Source: Bombiscardovia asteroides_K | Lineage (GTDB): Bacteria > Actinomycetota > Actinomycetes > Actinomycetales > Bifidobacteriaceae | Direction: 5' to 3' | NCBI RefSeq assembly: GCF_048001765.1 | Contig: NZ_CP181447.1 | Span: forward strand, 1,054,001-1,118,000 | DNA: 64,000 nt | Shown: positions 17,883-26,174 of the stretch, piece after piece | Layout of the letters: each line of letters opens with the position of its first letter | How positions within the stretch are numbered: position 1 is the first letter of the stretch | Translations under genes and position numbers: made by a program | The notes under the pieces: generated by a model | What the model saw: the letters and a program-made list of their open reading frames with translations, nothing else | Databases searched by the model: none | What the model was told of the DNA's origin: nothing

Positions 17883-18803
17883 TTAAGTCTCTTTGTTCAG
17901 ACGATTAGTCAATAGCGAAATGAAGCCGACCAAGATAACTAGCAACATGCCTATGGCTGAAGCCAAATCAGGATGCTGTTGCTGGATACCAAGCTGATAG
18001 ATCAGGAGCACGGGTGTATTGCTGGCTCCATTCGGCCCACCTCCATTGGTCAACAGATAAGGTTCTGTGAACATGTTTGCCCCTGTGATAATGGCTAACA
18101 GCAAAACCAATGTAGTGGTTGGACGAACACCAGGCACTGTAACATGAAGGAAGCGCTGAACCGCGTTCGCCCCATCAACTGCTGCAGCCTCATGCAACTC
18201 TTTGGGCACATTTTGAAGCGCTGCCAAATACAACAAAATATAAAAGCCCAATTGTTTCCATGTCACATAAAAGGCTATAGAGGGCATGGCAAGATGTTCG
18301 TTGATCAACCATGAAGGATTTGGCGCCAGAGAACCTAATAAAGCGTTCACCAACCCTTTCTGCGAAAAAAGCAGCATCCATACACCCACCAGTGAGACAC
18401 TGGCGGTGATATATGGCAGGTAAAAAGCAATACGGAAAGCCGTAGCCCATCGGATACCTGCATTAAGTGCCGCTGCTAGCACAATCGAAAGAACAACTGT
18501 TAAAGGAACGTTGATAATCAGAAACACTAGTATATTTTTGAAGGATTGAAGCACATCAGGATTTGCCAACACCTGTGAGAAATTTCTGAATCCCACGAAA
18601 GGCTTATCAACTTGCGCTCCAGGAGCTGTGAAAAAGTAATCGTGGAAAGCCATATAAGTGGCGAAACACAGAGGATAGGCAAAGATGAACAAGACGAAGA
18701 TGGCATAAGGCAGAGCAAATAACCCACCAATGGGTTCTTTCCCCAGCCACCGCCGCCACCCTTTAACGGGTGACGACGAACGCTTAAAATACTTAACACT
18801 CAA
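17883..18803 (-). CDS. Sugar ABC transporter permease, MalF/UgpA type (CUT1)
   Basis: A 306-residue inner-membrane subunit with six predicted helices; the first is LFALPYAIFVLFIFAYPLCF. It has the EAA motif HEAAAVDGANAVQRFLHVTV and the family-typical GFRNFSQVL segment. TTG start at 18803, preceded by AGGAAGG seven bases upstream. It follows the binding-protein gene with three bases between. It pairs with the MalG-type permease to form the channel. Confidence 0.9.
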   Translation of the reverse strand: MSVKYFKRSSSPVKGWRRWLGKEPIGGLFALPYAIFVLFIFAYPLCFATYMAFHDYFFTAPGAQVDKPFVGFRNFSQVLANPDVLQSFKNILVFLIINVPLTVVLSIVLAAALNAGIRWATAFRIAFYLPYITASVSLVGVWMLLFSQKGLVNALLGSLAPNPSWLINEHLAMPSIAFYVTWKQLGFYILLYLAALQNVPKELHEAAAVDGANAVQRFLHVTVPGVRPTTTLVLLLAIITGANMFTEPYLLTNGGGPNGASNTPVLLIYQLGIQQQHPDLASAIGMLLVILVGFISLLTNRLNKET

Positions 18804-18806
18804 AGT

Positions 18807-20099
18807 TTAGCCCTTCCTGGCCAACTCGTTGATCGACTTTGCAGCAGAGTCGACAAACTCCTGTGATGAAGTTTTTCCAAAGATCACATCGTTCGACCAG
18901 AGTTTACGGAAGGTCTGCCAAACTTCTACAGAATTCATCAAACTTGGTACATCGCCAGTTCGTAAAGCCTGATCAACATAAGGTTTATAAGCCGGGTTTT
19001 CTGCTACGAAGTTCTGGTATATTGATTCGCTGTCGCTGCGGATGGGAATCTGTCCTGTGGCTTCAATAAAGCGCTTGTCCTGGTCTTTACCAGTCGAGTA
19101 TTTGAGGAATTTCCAAGCAGTACCTTGAGCCTTGCAGGAAGTAAACATAGAGATATTCTTTGAATCAGCAAACGTAGTTACATCCTTTTTCCCGTCTTTG
19201 GTAGGTATGGGCATCACTCCTGTGTTTACCTTGCCTTTGTATGCAGCGACAGCCCAAGGGCCAGCCAGTTGCATTGCCGTAGTACCTTGAGACATAGCAT
19301 CATCTGTTGGTTTCTCTTTAGGTGCTAGATTTTCTGCGTAAAGAGTTCGGAAGAATTCTGTGACATCACGTCCATTCTCGTCATCGAATGTGGCTTTTTT
19401 GTCCTTTATCAGCGGAACACCATCAGTAGCAGCGAGATAAAGCGGGTAAAAGTCGTTCCACGGCTGGTAGAACTCATTAGTCGGTGCAGGCCAGATGGCG
19501 CTTTGCGAGGCACCAGAATTAACGATTTTACGAGCGCCTTCCAAGAAGCTAGCGTAAGTATCCATCTTGGGGTTCTCTGGATCAATCCCTGCTTTCTGGA
19601 AAATGTCTTTGTTATAGATGAGCATGATGGGATTCTGTTTCCAAGGAAGTTGGTAGTAATCACCATTGGTTTTATAATGCTCAGCGCTTTTACCGCTGCG
19701 TCCTTCGATATAGCTGTTTCCATCCGATATCTTCGATAGGTTCACCAGCCCACCTTGACGAACCCAACCTGGTACAGCCGAACTAGAAATATTGTAGATA
19801 AGGCATGGGCTTGTTCCGGCAGTTATGGCAGCAGTTATCGCTTCCTCTGACGATGATGAGGCCGGGATTTCCTGAGCCTTGACTTTTTCGTTAGGGTGTT
19901 TTTCATTCCACGAAGAAACCACGGCTTTGCCCCATTTAAGCTCTTGTTCATTGTTGGAGAGCCAAATCTTGATGGGCCCTGTAGAACTTGTTGTGTTTTT
20001 ATCCGAATTGGCATCAGGAGCACCACATGCCGATAGTCCGAGCGTAAAGGCTAGTACAGTAGTTATAGTTGTCTTCAGGAAAATAGGATTCTTCTTCAA
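18807..20099 (-). CDS. Extracellular sugar-binding lipoprotein (CUT1 ABC transporter)
   Basis: A 430-residue solute-binding protein. The signal peptide carries a lipobox (TLGLSACG), so it is anchored through the Cys. It belongs to the family 1 type (GPIKIWLSNNEQELKWGK opening; later QGTTAMQLAGPWAVAAYKG). The TTG at 20097-20099 is selected because AAGGAGG stands six bases upstream; an in-frame ATG at 20120 has no such site. It is the first structural gene behind lacI and likely captures the mannose-containing oligosaccharide cleaved by the GH130 enzyme. The substrate is inferred from context only. Confidence 0.88.
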   Translation of the reverse strand: MKKNPIFLKTTITTVLAFTLGLSACGAPDANSDKNTTSSTGPIKIWLSNNEQELKWGKAVVSSWNEKHPNEKVKAQEIPASSSSEEAITAAITAGTSPCLIYNISSSAVPGWVRQGGLVNLSKISDGNSYIEGRSGKSAEHYKTNGDYYQLPWKQNPIMLIYNKDIFQKAGIDPENPKMDTYASFLEGARKIVNSGASQSAIWPAPTNEFYQPWNDFYPLYLAATDGVPLIKDKKATFDDENGRDVTEFFRTLYAENLAPKEKPTDDAMSQGTTAMQLAGPWAVAAYKGKVNTGVMPIPTKDGKKDVTTFADSKNISMFTSCKAQGTAWKFLKYSTGKDQDKRFIEATGQIPIRSDSESIYQNFVAENPAYKPYVDQALRTGDVPSLMNSVEVWQTFRKLWSNDVIFGKTSSQEFVDSAAKSINELARKG

Positions 20100-20233
20100 C
20101 GTATTCCTCCTTGAATACATTTCAAATAACTCAATTCGATTTATCGCCCGATTAACAACCTCCTTTCACCGGGCATATGTCTCCCCCAAATATCCAAAGT
20201 CTTGGTATGTCCCATACTTTTAGGCGGATTAGT

Positions 20234-21250
20234 TCAATCGAGCATGGTGCCCTCCGTACTTTTTCGCCAGCGAACTTTCGGTCGCTGCACTTCTATCGAT
20301 TGCGGAGTACCGCCTTGGATTACAGCAAGCAACTGTTCAGCGGCCAACTGTCCACGTTCGTATGCGTTGGTTGAGACGCTGGTCATTGGCGGATTGAGGT
20401 GAACAGAAATAGGATCATCATCAAAACCTGCTATCGACAGATCTTCGGGTATACTCATGCCAATGCTTTGCGCATACGACAGCCCGGCTATGGCCATGAC
20501 ATCATTCGAGTAAATTATGGCCGTGGGCGGCTGCTCAAGCGACAGAAGCTCTCGTGTCAGTTTTAGTCCACTTTCTGCAGTGAAGTTTCCTTCCCTTAAG
20601 AACTCGTCTGTTCCAGTTTCGTCCAAATAAGATATGACTCTTTCATTGGAGTGAACGTAACGCAGTGGGCCTGAGATATGAGCGACTCTGTGGTGACCCC
20701 GAGTTTTCAAAGTACGAACCAGCGTACGCATAGGAGCCCTGTCATCCACCCACACACTTGAAAAATCGGGCGCTTGGTTATCATTGCTCGATTGCACCAA
20801 AACTACTGAAGCTTCCAGCTCACGTAAAAGATCGATACGCCAGTCGCTGTATGTGAGATCCAAAACTATGAACCCGTCGACCCGACCTTGATACATTGAA
20901 CGATAAGCTCGAGCTTCTGCTTGTCGGTCAGATACCATTTGTAGGACCAATGCCACTTCGCTTTTAACCAAAACTGATTCCACGCCAGACAGAAAGACCG
21001 AAAAGAACATGTCTGAATGGAGAACCTGAGGATCTCGCGCCAGCACGATGCCAATAGCATTGCATCTTTTAGCTGCGAGTGCCCGCGCACTGGAATTAGG
21101 AACCCAACCCAATTTTGCCGCGGTATCGATTACTCGTTGCCTTGTTGTTTCCGATATCGGTCTGTGACCATTGAACACATGAGAAACTGTGCCCTTTGTG
21201 ACACCTGCCTCACGCGCTACATCGTCTATCGTCGGCTTTCGCTTCATCAT
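20234..21250 (-). CDS. LacI-family transcriptional regulator
   Basis: A 338-residue repressor. The N-terminal HTH (TIDDVAREAGVTKGTVSHVF) and hinge helix (NSSARALAAKR) are followed by a periplasmic-binding-protein-like effector domain (AIGIVLARDPQVLHSDMF ... GLSYAQSIGMSIPEDLSIAG). It lies 135 bases upstream of the binding-protein gene on the same strand, and three operator-like palindromes precede it, so it likely represses itself and the transporter operon. A GGGAGGGAGGA tract precedes the tandem ATGs. The composition is A+T-rich like the rest of the island. Confidence 0.9.
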   Translation of the reverse strand: MMKRKPTIDDVAREAGVTKGTVSHVFNGHRPISETTRQRVIDTAAKLGWVPNSSARALAAKRCNAIGIVLARDPQVLHSDMFFSVFLSGVESVLVKSEVALVLQMVSDRQAEARAYRSMYQGRVDGFIVLDLTYSDWRIDLLRELEASVVLVQSSNDNQAPDFSSVWVDDRAPMRTLVRTLKTRGHHRVAHISGPLRYVHSNERVISYLDETGTDEFLREGNFTAESGLKLTRELLSLEQPPTAIIYSNDVMAIAGLSYAQSIGMSIPEDLSIAGFDDDPISVHLNPPMTSVSTNAYERGQLAAEQLLAVIQGGTPQSIEVQRPKVRWRKSTEGTMLD

Positions 21251-21299
21251 TCCTCCCTCCCTTATCGGCCAGTGACTTCATTGTTGCGTTGAAATCGAG

Positions 21300-21318
21300 A
21301 TTATACCGGTTTGATAAT
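21300..21318. promoter_or_regulatory. LacI-type operator, site 1 (degenerate)
   Basis: ATTATACCGGTTTGATAAT is an imperfect palindrome with a central CG, sharing the GGTTTGAT half-site with sites 2 and 3. It is about 50 bases upstream of lacI. Confidence 0.55.
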
Positions 21319-21322
21319 TGGG

Positions 21323-21336
21323 TCAAAGCGGTTTGA
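21323..21336. promoter_or_regulatory. LacI-type operator, site 2
   Basis: TCAAAGCGGTTTGA is a palindrome with a central CG, the usual form for LacI-family operators. It is identical to site 3, 25 bases away. Confidence 0.7.
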
Positions 21337-21347
21337 TTATCGGCGTG

Positions 21348-21361
21348 TCAAAGCGGTTTGA
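21348..21361. promoter_or_regulatory. LacI-type operator, site 3
   Basis: This is a second exact copy of TCAAAGCGGTTTGA. A further half-site GGTTTGAT follows at about 21366. Confidence 0.7.
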
Positions 21362-21604
21362 TAGAGGTTTGATATGTCTTGGTTTGTTGCCTATTGACAT
21401 AGCTTTAACACACCGAGGATGTTATTAATTCAATAATAGTTATGTTGTCTTGTGATACAAGAATGATGCCTTAATAATTAAGCTCTCGGAACATTAAGAC
21501 AATGGTGTTTGCCATGAATCGTATAAGAAGATTCTTTTATACATATTTTGAATTTATACCTTCTGCGAGAAGGTCATTCACTTGTCAAAAGCTGGAACTA
21601 TTAA

Positions 21605-21645
21605 GCATTGTGCACAGCCCGGTGTTCCCGAACAGTGCACAATGC
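21605..21645. repeat. Perfect 11-base inverted repeat downstream of ferrochelatase
   Basis: GCATTGTGCAC (21605-21615) and GTGCACAATGC (21635-21645), with a 19-base loop. Each arm also contains the palindrome GTGCAC. It lies about 100 bases past the end of the ferrochelatase gene. It may be a terminator stem, though there is no T run, or a protein site. Confidence 0.5.
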
Positions 21646-21744
21646 GCATCTAAAACCAAAATGAAGAATTTATATTCTATCTCTGGCTTTTTATGTCAAC
21701 GAGCTTTATTCACAAAACAAAGATCGTTGCTTAGATTTGGTGGT

Positions 21745-22668
21745 TTACTCTGCCTTGGTCTCCTCAACCACCTGCTGCAGGGTGGCGATCAGGGCGGGAC
21801 TGTCGTTGGGCATGTTCAGCCTGGTCAGGGTGCCGCCGGCGGATTCGATGGCCTTGGCCAGCTCCTGATCGACGTCGTAGCAGATCTCCAGGTTGTCGGC
21901 GATGAAGCCGATGGAGGCGGAGACGATGGTCTTCATGCCGCTCTTGGTGATCAGATCCTTGGCTACGGTGACGAAATCAGGACCGATCCAGGGCTCCTGG
22001 GTGCGTCCCGCCGACTGCCAGGCCAGCACGTACTGGTCCTCATTGAGGCCGGCTGCCTGAGCCACGGCATTGGTTAGGCCGACGACCTCATCCTTGTAGG
22101 GGTCCCCTCCCTGGATGATGCGCAGGGGCAGTGAGTGGGCGCTGAAGATCACCTTGGTGTCCGGTCGGTCGGTCAGATCCTTCTTGGCCACCAGCTGATC
22201 GCTCCAGAAGTGGATCAGCTCCTGGTGGTTCCACCAGGACCGCACCGGCAGGTATTCCATGCCCGGATGGGCCTCGACGGCCTTGCGGGCGCGGTTGTGA
22301 TAGTCCTCGCTCGAATAGGAGGAGTACTGCGGGGCCAGCGGCAGGCCGATGATCTTGGTGATGCCATCGGCGGCAATCTGGTCGACTGCGTCCTTGATGA
22401 AGGGGGCGATGTACTTCAGGCCCTCGTAGACCTTGTAGGCACCAGGATGGGCCTTGTCCAGCGCAGCTTGGAGACCGTCGCGCTGGGCTGTGGTGATCGT
22501 GGCCAGGGGCGAGGGCAGGCCGATGGCCTTGTAGCGGCCGACCAGCTGGTCCATGAGCGGCTTGGGCGGCTCCTGCCCGTGGCGGATATTGGTGTAGTAC
22601 CCCTTGATGTCGGACTCCTGGTAGGGGGTGCCGTAAGCCATGAGGAGGACTGCTGTAGGTTCAGTCAT
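21745..22668 (-). CDS. cpfC: Coproporphyrin III ferrochelatase (CpfC/HemH)
   Basis: A cytoplasmic or peripheral enzyme of 307 residues that inserts Fe2+ into coproporphyrin III (Gram-positive pathway) or protoporphyrin. Seen: LLMAYGTPYQESDIKGYYT, the catalytic His in FSAHSLP (H178), WQSAGRTQEPWIGPD, and the second metal-site Glu in GFIADNLEICYD (E261). The ATG at 22666-22668 is used; it overlaps the MFS stop (AATGACTGA). It is the last gene of the chdC-MFS-cpfC operon. Pairing with ChdC favours coproporphyrin as substrate. No other tetrapyrrole gene is in the window. Confidence 0.9.
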   Translation of the reverse strand: MTEPTAVLLMAYGTPYQESDIKGYYTNIRHGQEPPKPLMDQLVGRYKAIGLPSPLATITTAQRDGLQAALDKAHPGAYKVYEGLKYIAPFIKDAVDQIAADGITKIIGLPLAPQYSSYSSEDYHNRARKAVEAHPGMEYLPVRSWWNHQELIHFWSDQLVAKKDLTDRPDTKVIFSAHSLPLRIIQGGDPYKDEVVGLTNAVAQAAGLNEDQYVLAWQSAGRTQEPWIGPDFVTVAKDLITKSGMKTIVSASIGFIADNLEICYDVDQELAKAIESAGGTLTRLNMPNDSPALIATLQQVVEETKAE

Positions 22669-24058
22669 TAGCAACTTCTTTCTGTGAAAATGGAATGCAG
22701 TATGTCAGGCCGATATTGACCAGGGCTATGACGATGACCACCAGGAACATGTTCCTGTAGGAGGCCAGCCCGGCCTGTCCGCCCACCTTGCCCAGTTCAA
22801 TGGCTGAGGCGAAGAGCAGAGGGGCGATGGTGGTGCCGATCTTCTTGCAGGCCGACAGCCCGCCGATGGCCTGCATACGGTTCTCTGGTCCGGACAGCCT
22901 TCCGGCGATGACCTGGAGCGGCGAGGACATCATGGAGCCCATGCCCACCCCCATCAGGAAGGACAGGACCATGAAGAGCTGCAGGTTGTGAAGGGTCAGA
23001 GTGATCACCAGGGCCATCAGGCTTATCAGCGATGAGGAGAAGACGAGCGTGGTCCGGTAGCCGAACTTGTCGACCAGGAGCCCGCCCAGCCAGGACCCGA
23101 CAACGGAGCCCAGCCCGACGCCGACCATGACCATGCCGGCCGAACGGACCGGAAGCCCGAAAACGGAGTGGACATAGGTTGGGATGTAGACGAAGAGGGA
23201 GAAGAACATGCCTCCCAGCGTCCCCAGTAGCAGGGTGAGCCCATAGGAGGGTAGCTTCAGCAGGCGGATGGGCAGGAAGGGCATGGTGTCCTTGGCATCG
23301 CCCAGGTTGCGCTCATGCACCAGGAAGATCGCACCGGCCACCACTGCGACCAGGAGGCATCCGATGATCAGGGCCAGGTAGGCGGTTCCGTACTGGAGGA
23401 AGGTGATGGCCACCATCAGCAGAGCCAGAGCGATGCTGAAGGAGCCCAGACCCAGGTAGTCGGTCTTCCAGGCGCGGTCGGTTTGGGAGTCGCCCATCAT
23501 CAACCAGGCCAGGATGAAGAGGATGGCCAGGAAGGGCAGCATCATGAAGTAGTAGGCCCGCCATCCGTGGGTGATGCCCAGAAGCATGCCCGAAAGGACC
23601 GGGCTGACCATGGCGGAAAGACCGGCGATGATGCCCACCGTGGAGACCTTCCTGCCCTGGTTGTTCCTGCGGGCACGCTGCAGAAGGACGTTCATGGACA
23701 GGACCATGATGCCGCTGTCCCCCAGGGACTGGATGAACCGGCCCAGCAGCATGACCGCATAGTTGGGCGAGACCGCCGTCATCAGACATCCAAGGAACCA
23801 GAAGGCCAGCTCCCAGAGGAAGACCTTCCTGGTCCCGTGGGCGTCGGAGAGGTTGGAGGTGATGGGGGTGCCCACCACCAGGCCCAGGGTGTAGAGTCCG
23901 ACCACCCAGGAGGAGCCCATAGTGGTCAGGCCGAAGGTCCGAGTGATGGACGGCAACATGGTCGGCACCGCTCCCCCATCCAGCTGGGTGATGAAGACGA
24001 TGACCATGAAGAACCATATGGGCGTGGAAAGGATCGATCTTCTCTCTCTTGTCGACAT
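22661..24058 (-). CDS. MFS transporter between the two heme genes (possible porphyrin transporter)
   Basis: A 465-residue polytopic membrane protein of the drug/H+ antiporter-like MFS branch. The N-terminus reads STPIWFFMVIVFITQLDGG, with signature loop GTPITSNLSDAHGTRKVF near residue 70; about 12-14 helices. The ATG at 24056-24058 starts five bases past the chdC stop, and the C-terminus overlaps cpfC. Relatives mostly export drugs, but its position between ferrochelatase and coproheme decarboxylase suggests porphyrin or heme movement. The direction (uptake of coproporphyrin versus export) cannot be told from sequence. Confidence 0.85.
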   Translation of the reverse strand: MSTRERRSILSTPIWFFMVIVFITQLDGGAVPTMLPSITRTFGLTTMGSSWVVGLYTLGLVVGTPITSNLSDAHGTRKVFLWELAFWFLGCLMTAVSPNYAVMLLGRFIQSLGDSGIMVLSMNVLLQRARRNNQGRKVSTVGIIAGLSAMVSPVLSGMLLGITHGWRAYYFMMLPFLAILFILAWLMMGDSQTDRAWKTDYLGLGSFSIALALLMVAITFLQYGTAYLALIIGCLLVAVVAGAIFLVHERNLGDAKDTMPFLPIRLLKLPSYGLTLLLGTLGGMFFSLFVYIPTYVHSVFGLPVRSAGMVMVGVGLGSVVGSWLGGLLVDKFGYRTTLVFSSSLISLMALVITLTLHNLQLFMVLSFLMGVGMGSMMSSPLQVIAGRLSGPENRMQAIGGLSACKKIGTTIAPLLFASAIELGKVGGQAGLASYRNMFLVVIVIALVNIGLTYCIPFSQKEVAND

Positions 24059-24062
24059 GGTG

Positions 24063-24821
24063 TTACTGAACCATCCCATCCGTGAGTAGCTTGTCAATGC
24101 GCTCAGGATCGGTCTTGGTTCCTACCAGGAAGTAGGGGAATTCGCCGTAGATGGAGCTGGCTTCGATGTAGCGCATCTCGGTGACGATCTTCTTGAACTC
24201 GACGGGGTCGTCGGCAAACAGGGTGACGCCCCACTCGTAGTCGTCCAGGCCGATGGAACCCGTCAGGATGATGGAGACCTTGCCGGCGTATGAACGACCA
24301 ATCTTGCCGTGGTCGTGCATGTAGGCCTTGCGCTGGTCATAGGGCAGCGTGTACCAGTTGGCGCCCGGGACTCGGGTCTTCGACATGGGGTAGAAGCAGA
24401 TGTAAGGCTTGTCAGGTGTCTTGGGATGCAGACTGGCATTGACGTAGGACCAGCCACGGTCCGTGGTTGGCTTACCCGAGTAGAGGCCCACCTCGGTGAC
24501 CGACACATAGGAGAGGGTCGGCTCCAGATAATCGGACAGGCGCAGCTTCTCCAGGGAGGTCTCGACCTCCTGCAGCTGGTCCAGGGTCTCCCTGAGGACC
24601 ATCAGGCCCAGGTCGGCCTTTTGCCCATTGACCTGGCACCAATAGTGGCTTCCCTTGCCCTGGGACTGGACCGCGTTCAGTTGTGCGGCCAGGGCCTTGA
24701 ACTCATTCAGATACACCCGGCGTTCGTTCTGCGGCACTCGGCGCCAGTTGGCCCAATCGATCTTCCAGAAGAGGTGAAGGCAGAACCAGCCCTCCAGACT
24801 CGGTGCAGCTTGCTCAGCCAT
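24063..24821 (-). CDS. chdC: Coproheme decarboxylase ChdC (HemQ)
   Basis: A 252-residue member of the chlorite-dismutase superfamily that oxidatively decarboxylates coproheme III to protoheme, the last step of the coproporphyrin-dependent pathway. Seen: GWFCLHLFWKIDW (strand 1), the active-site stretch FYPMSKTR (Tyr144, Lys148), proximal His171 in MHDHGKIGR, and DYEWGVTLFADDPVEFKKIV. The ATG at 24821 follows AAAGGA. It is the first gene of the heme operon. The Tyr-Pro-Met-Ser-Lys arrangement matches what I know of Firmicutes enzymes better than actinobacterial ones. Confidence 0.9.
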   Translation of the reverse strand: MAEQAAPSLEGWFCLHLFWKIDWANWRRVPQNERRVYLNEFKALAAQLNAVQSQGKGSHYWCQVNGQKADLGLMVLRETLDQLQEVETSLEKLRLSDYLEPTLSYVSVTEVGLYSGKPTTDRGWSYVNASLHPKTPDKPYICFYPMSKTRVPGANWYTLPYDQRKAYMHDHGKIGRSYAGKVSIILTGSIGLDDYEWGVTLFADDPVEFKKIVTEMRYIEASSIYGEFPYFLVGTKTDPERIDKLLTDGMVQ

Positions 24822-24934
24822 GAGCACATCCTTTCGCTTGCTTAGCTTGCACGACATTGTGTGATGTGCCGCTCGTCGGGCACACCGGTACCCACTCTAT
24901 CCGTCAGGCGGCTGAATCGTTGGATTATCGGTGC

Positions 24935-24965
24935 ATAGTGAATGACATATTGTGGTAATAGTCAA
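24935..24965 (-). promoter_or_regulatory. Candidate promoter of the chdC operon
   Basis: On the minus strand TTGACT (24960-24965) is followed after 19 bases by CACTAT (24935-24940). The -35 is good; the -10 is weak and the spacing long. It lies about 115 bases upstream of chdC in an A+T-rich gap. Confidence 0.3.
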
Positions 24966-25002
24966 GGACTAAAAGCCCCGCATTAAAATCATCCGGATAT
25001 GG

Positions 25003-25027
25003 AAAAGCCCCGGTCAATGCCGGGGCT
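25003..25027 (-). terminator. Rho-independent terminator of secG
   Basis: On the minus strand AGCCCCGG, loop CATTGA, CCGGGGCT, then TTTTCC. Stem arms at 25006-25013 and 25020-25027. It lies about 28 bases after the secG stop codon and ends the uvrA...secG block. Confidence 0.85.
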
Positions 25028-25054
25028 AAGTAATTCAGGTATGGGTTGCTGGAA

Positions 25055-25303
25055 TCAGGCCAGCTTGTACTTGGAAATAAGATCCAGGGCGATGATGATG
25101 GCCACCCAGATCAAAGCCACGATGATGGTCAGCCGGTTCAGGTTCTTCTCGGCTGCGCCCGAGGTGCCGGCGTTGGAGCCGATCCCGCCGCCGAACATAT
25201 CGGACAGGCCGCCGCCCTTGCCCTTGTGCAACAGAATCAGCATGGTCAGCAATATGCTGGCGAGGATGACGACGACTTGAAGCACAATCTTGACAATGGT
25301 CAC
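25055..25303 (-). CDS. secG: Preprotein translocase subunit SecG
   Basis: An 82-residue membrane protein of the SecYEG channel that aids protein export. Two hydrophobic helices (IVLQVVVILASILLTMLILL and LTIIVALIWVAIIIALDLIS) flank the conserved cytoplasmic loop HKGKGGGLSDMFGGG. The GTG at 25301-25303 is chosen because GGAGG stands just upstream. It follows tpiA by about 60 bases, as in other bifidobacteria. Confidence 0.93.
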   Translation of the reverse strand: MTIVKIVLQVVVILASILLTMLILLHKGKGGGLSDMFGGGIGSNAGTSGAAEKNLNRLTIIVALIWVAIIIALDLISKYKLA

Positions 25304-25363
25304 GGGACATACCTCCATGTAAGGAACTGGGAACAAGTATACATACACCCGTCGAAAAACGCA

Positions 25364-26146
25364 TCAGCCCTTGGCGGCCAGTCGCACGATTCGTGCGAAC
25401 TCCTCCACATCCAGGGAGGCGCCACCCACCAGAAAACCGTCCACGTCCGGCTGGGTGATCATCTGCGAGGCGTTCTTGGAGGTGACCGAGCCGCCGTAGA
25501 GAATGCGCACGGCCTGGCCGGCTGGCTCCCCGAACTTGCTTGAGATGTGGTCGCGGATGGCCCGGGCGGCCTGCTGGGCGGTGTCCGGGGTGGCCACCAT
25601 GCCGGTGCCGATTGCCCAGACCGGTTCGTAGGCCACAATCAGATTCTCCATGTCCTCCTTGGCCAGGTCTCGGGTGACGTCATTGACCTGGCCAACGGCG
25701 AAGTCCAGCTGGATGCCCTGGCGGCGCTCCTCGTAACTCTCCCCCACGCAGAGGATGGGCTTCATGTCAGCAGCCAGGACGGCTCGGACCTGGTCGACGA
25801 TGTTGGCGTCGTCCTCCGGATGGTACTTGCGCCGCTCGGAGTGGCCCACGATGACGTAGCCGCAGCCCAGCTGAGCCAGCATGTCAGCAGACACGTCCCC
25901 GGTGAAGGCCCCCTGGGCGGTGACGGAGACGGCCTGGGCCCCATATTCGATGGGCAGGTTGTCGGCCTCCACCAGCACCTGGACGGAACGCAGGGCGGTG
26001 AAGGCGGGCATCAGAGCCACCTGGCAGCGCCTGCGGTCGAAGTGGGCGTCGCGCAGGAGCCAGGCCAGCTTCTGCACGAAATAGGTGGCTTCCAGGTGGT
26101 CGAAGTTCATCTTCCAATTGCCGGCCACCAGGGGAATGCGTGCCAT
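25364..26146 (-). CDS. tpiA: Triosephosphate isomerase
   Basis: A 260-residue TIM barrel interconverting dihydroxyacetone phosphate and glyceraldehyde-3-phosphate in the lower half of the bifid shunt. Hallmarks: AGNWKMN (catalytic Lys), GHSERRKYH (catalytic His), the signature AYEPVWAIGTG (catalytic Glu), and phosphate-binding YGGSV with FLVGGASL. ATG at 26146 with GGAAAGG upstream. It follows pgk with a hairpin between. Confidence 0.96.
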   Translation of the reverse strand: MARIPLVAGNWKMNFDHLEATYFVQKLAWLLRDAHFDRRRCQVALMPAFTALRSVQVLVEADNLPIEYGAQAVSVTAQGAFTGDVSADMLAQLGCGYVIVGHSERRKYHPEDDANIVDQVRAVLAADMKPILCVGESYEERRQGIQLDFAVGQVNDVTRDLAKEDMENLIVAYEPVWAIGTGMVATPDTAQQAARAIRDHISSKFGEPAGQAVRILYGGSVTSKNASQMITQPDVDGFLVGGASLDVEEFARIVRLAAKG

Positions 26147-26174
26147 ACCAGACCTTTCCATCCGCGCAACAACA

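Larger units (their letters stand above)
21251..21744. other. A+T-rich intergenic region between the lacI and ferrochelatase genes
   Basis: About 490 bases. The lacI-proximal third holds the three operators. The remainder is A+T-rich, with no credible gene, but contains two palindromic structures: the inverted repeat at 21605-21645 and a near-palindrome GTATAAGAAGATTCTTTTAT from 21521 (extending to 21542). A terminator for the heme operon is expected here but no clear one is seen. Confidence 0.5.

Noticed and set aside
14545..24944. GTGCATAGTGAATG occurs upstream of tal (14545) and near the chdC promoter (24931), with a shorter GCATAGTGAA before tkt (12259)
   Set aside because: Shared 14-mers arise by chance in a window this size, the orientation to the genes differs, and no consistent promoter geometry was found.
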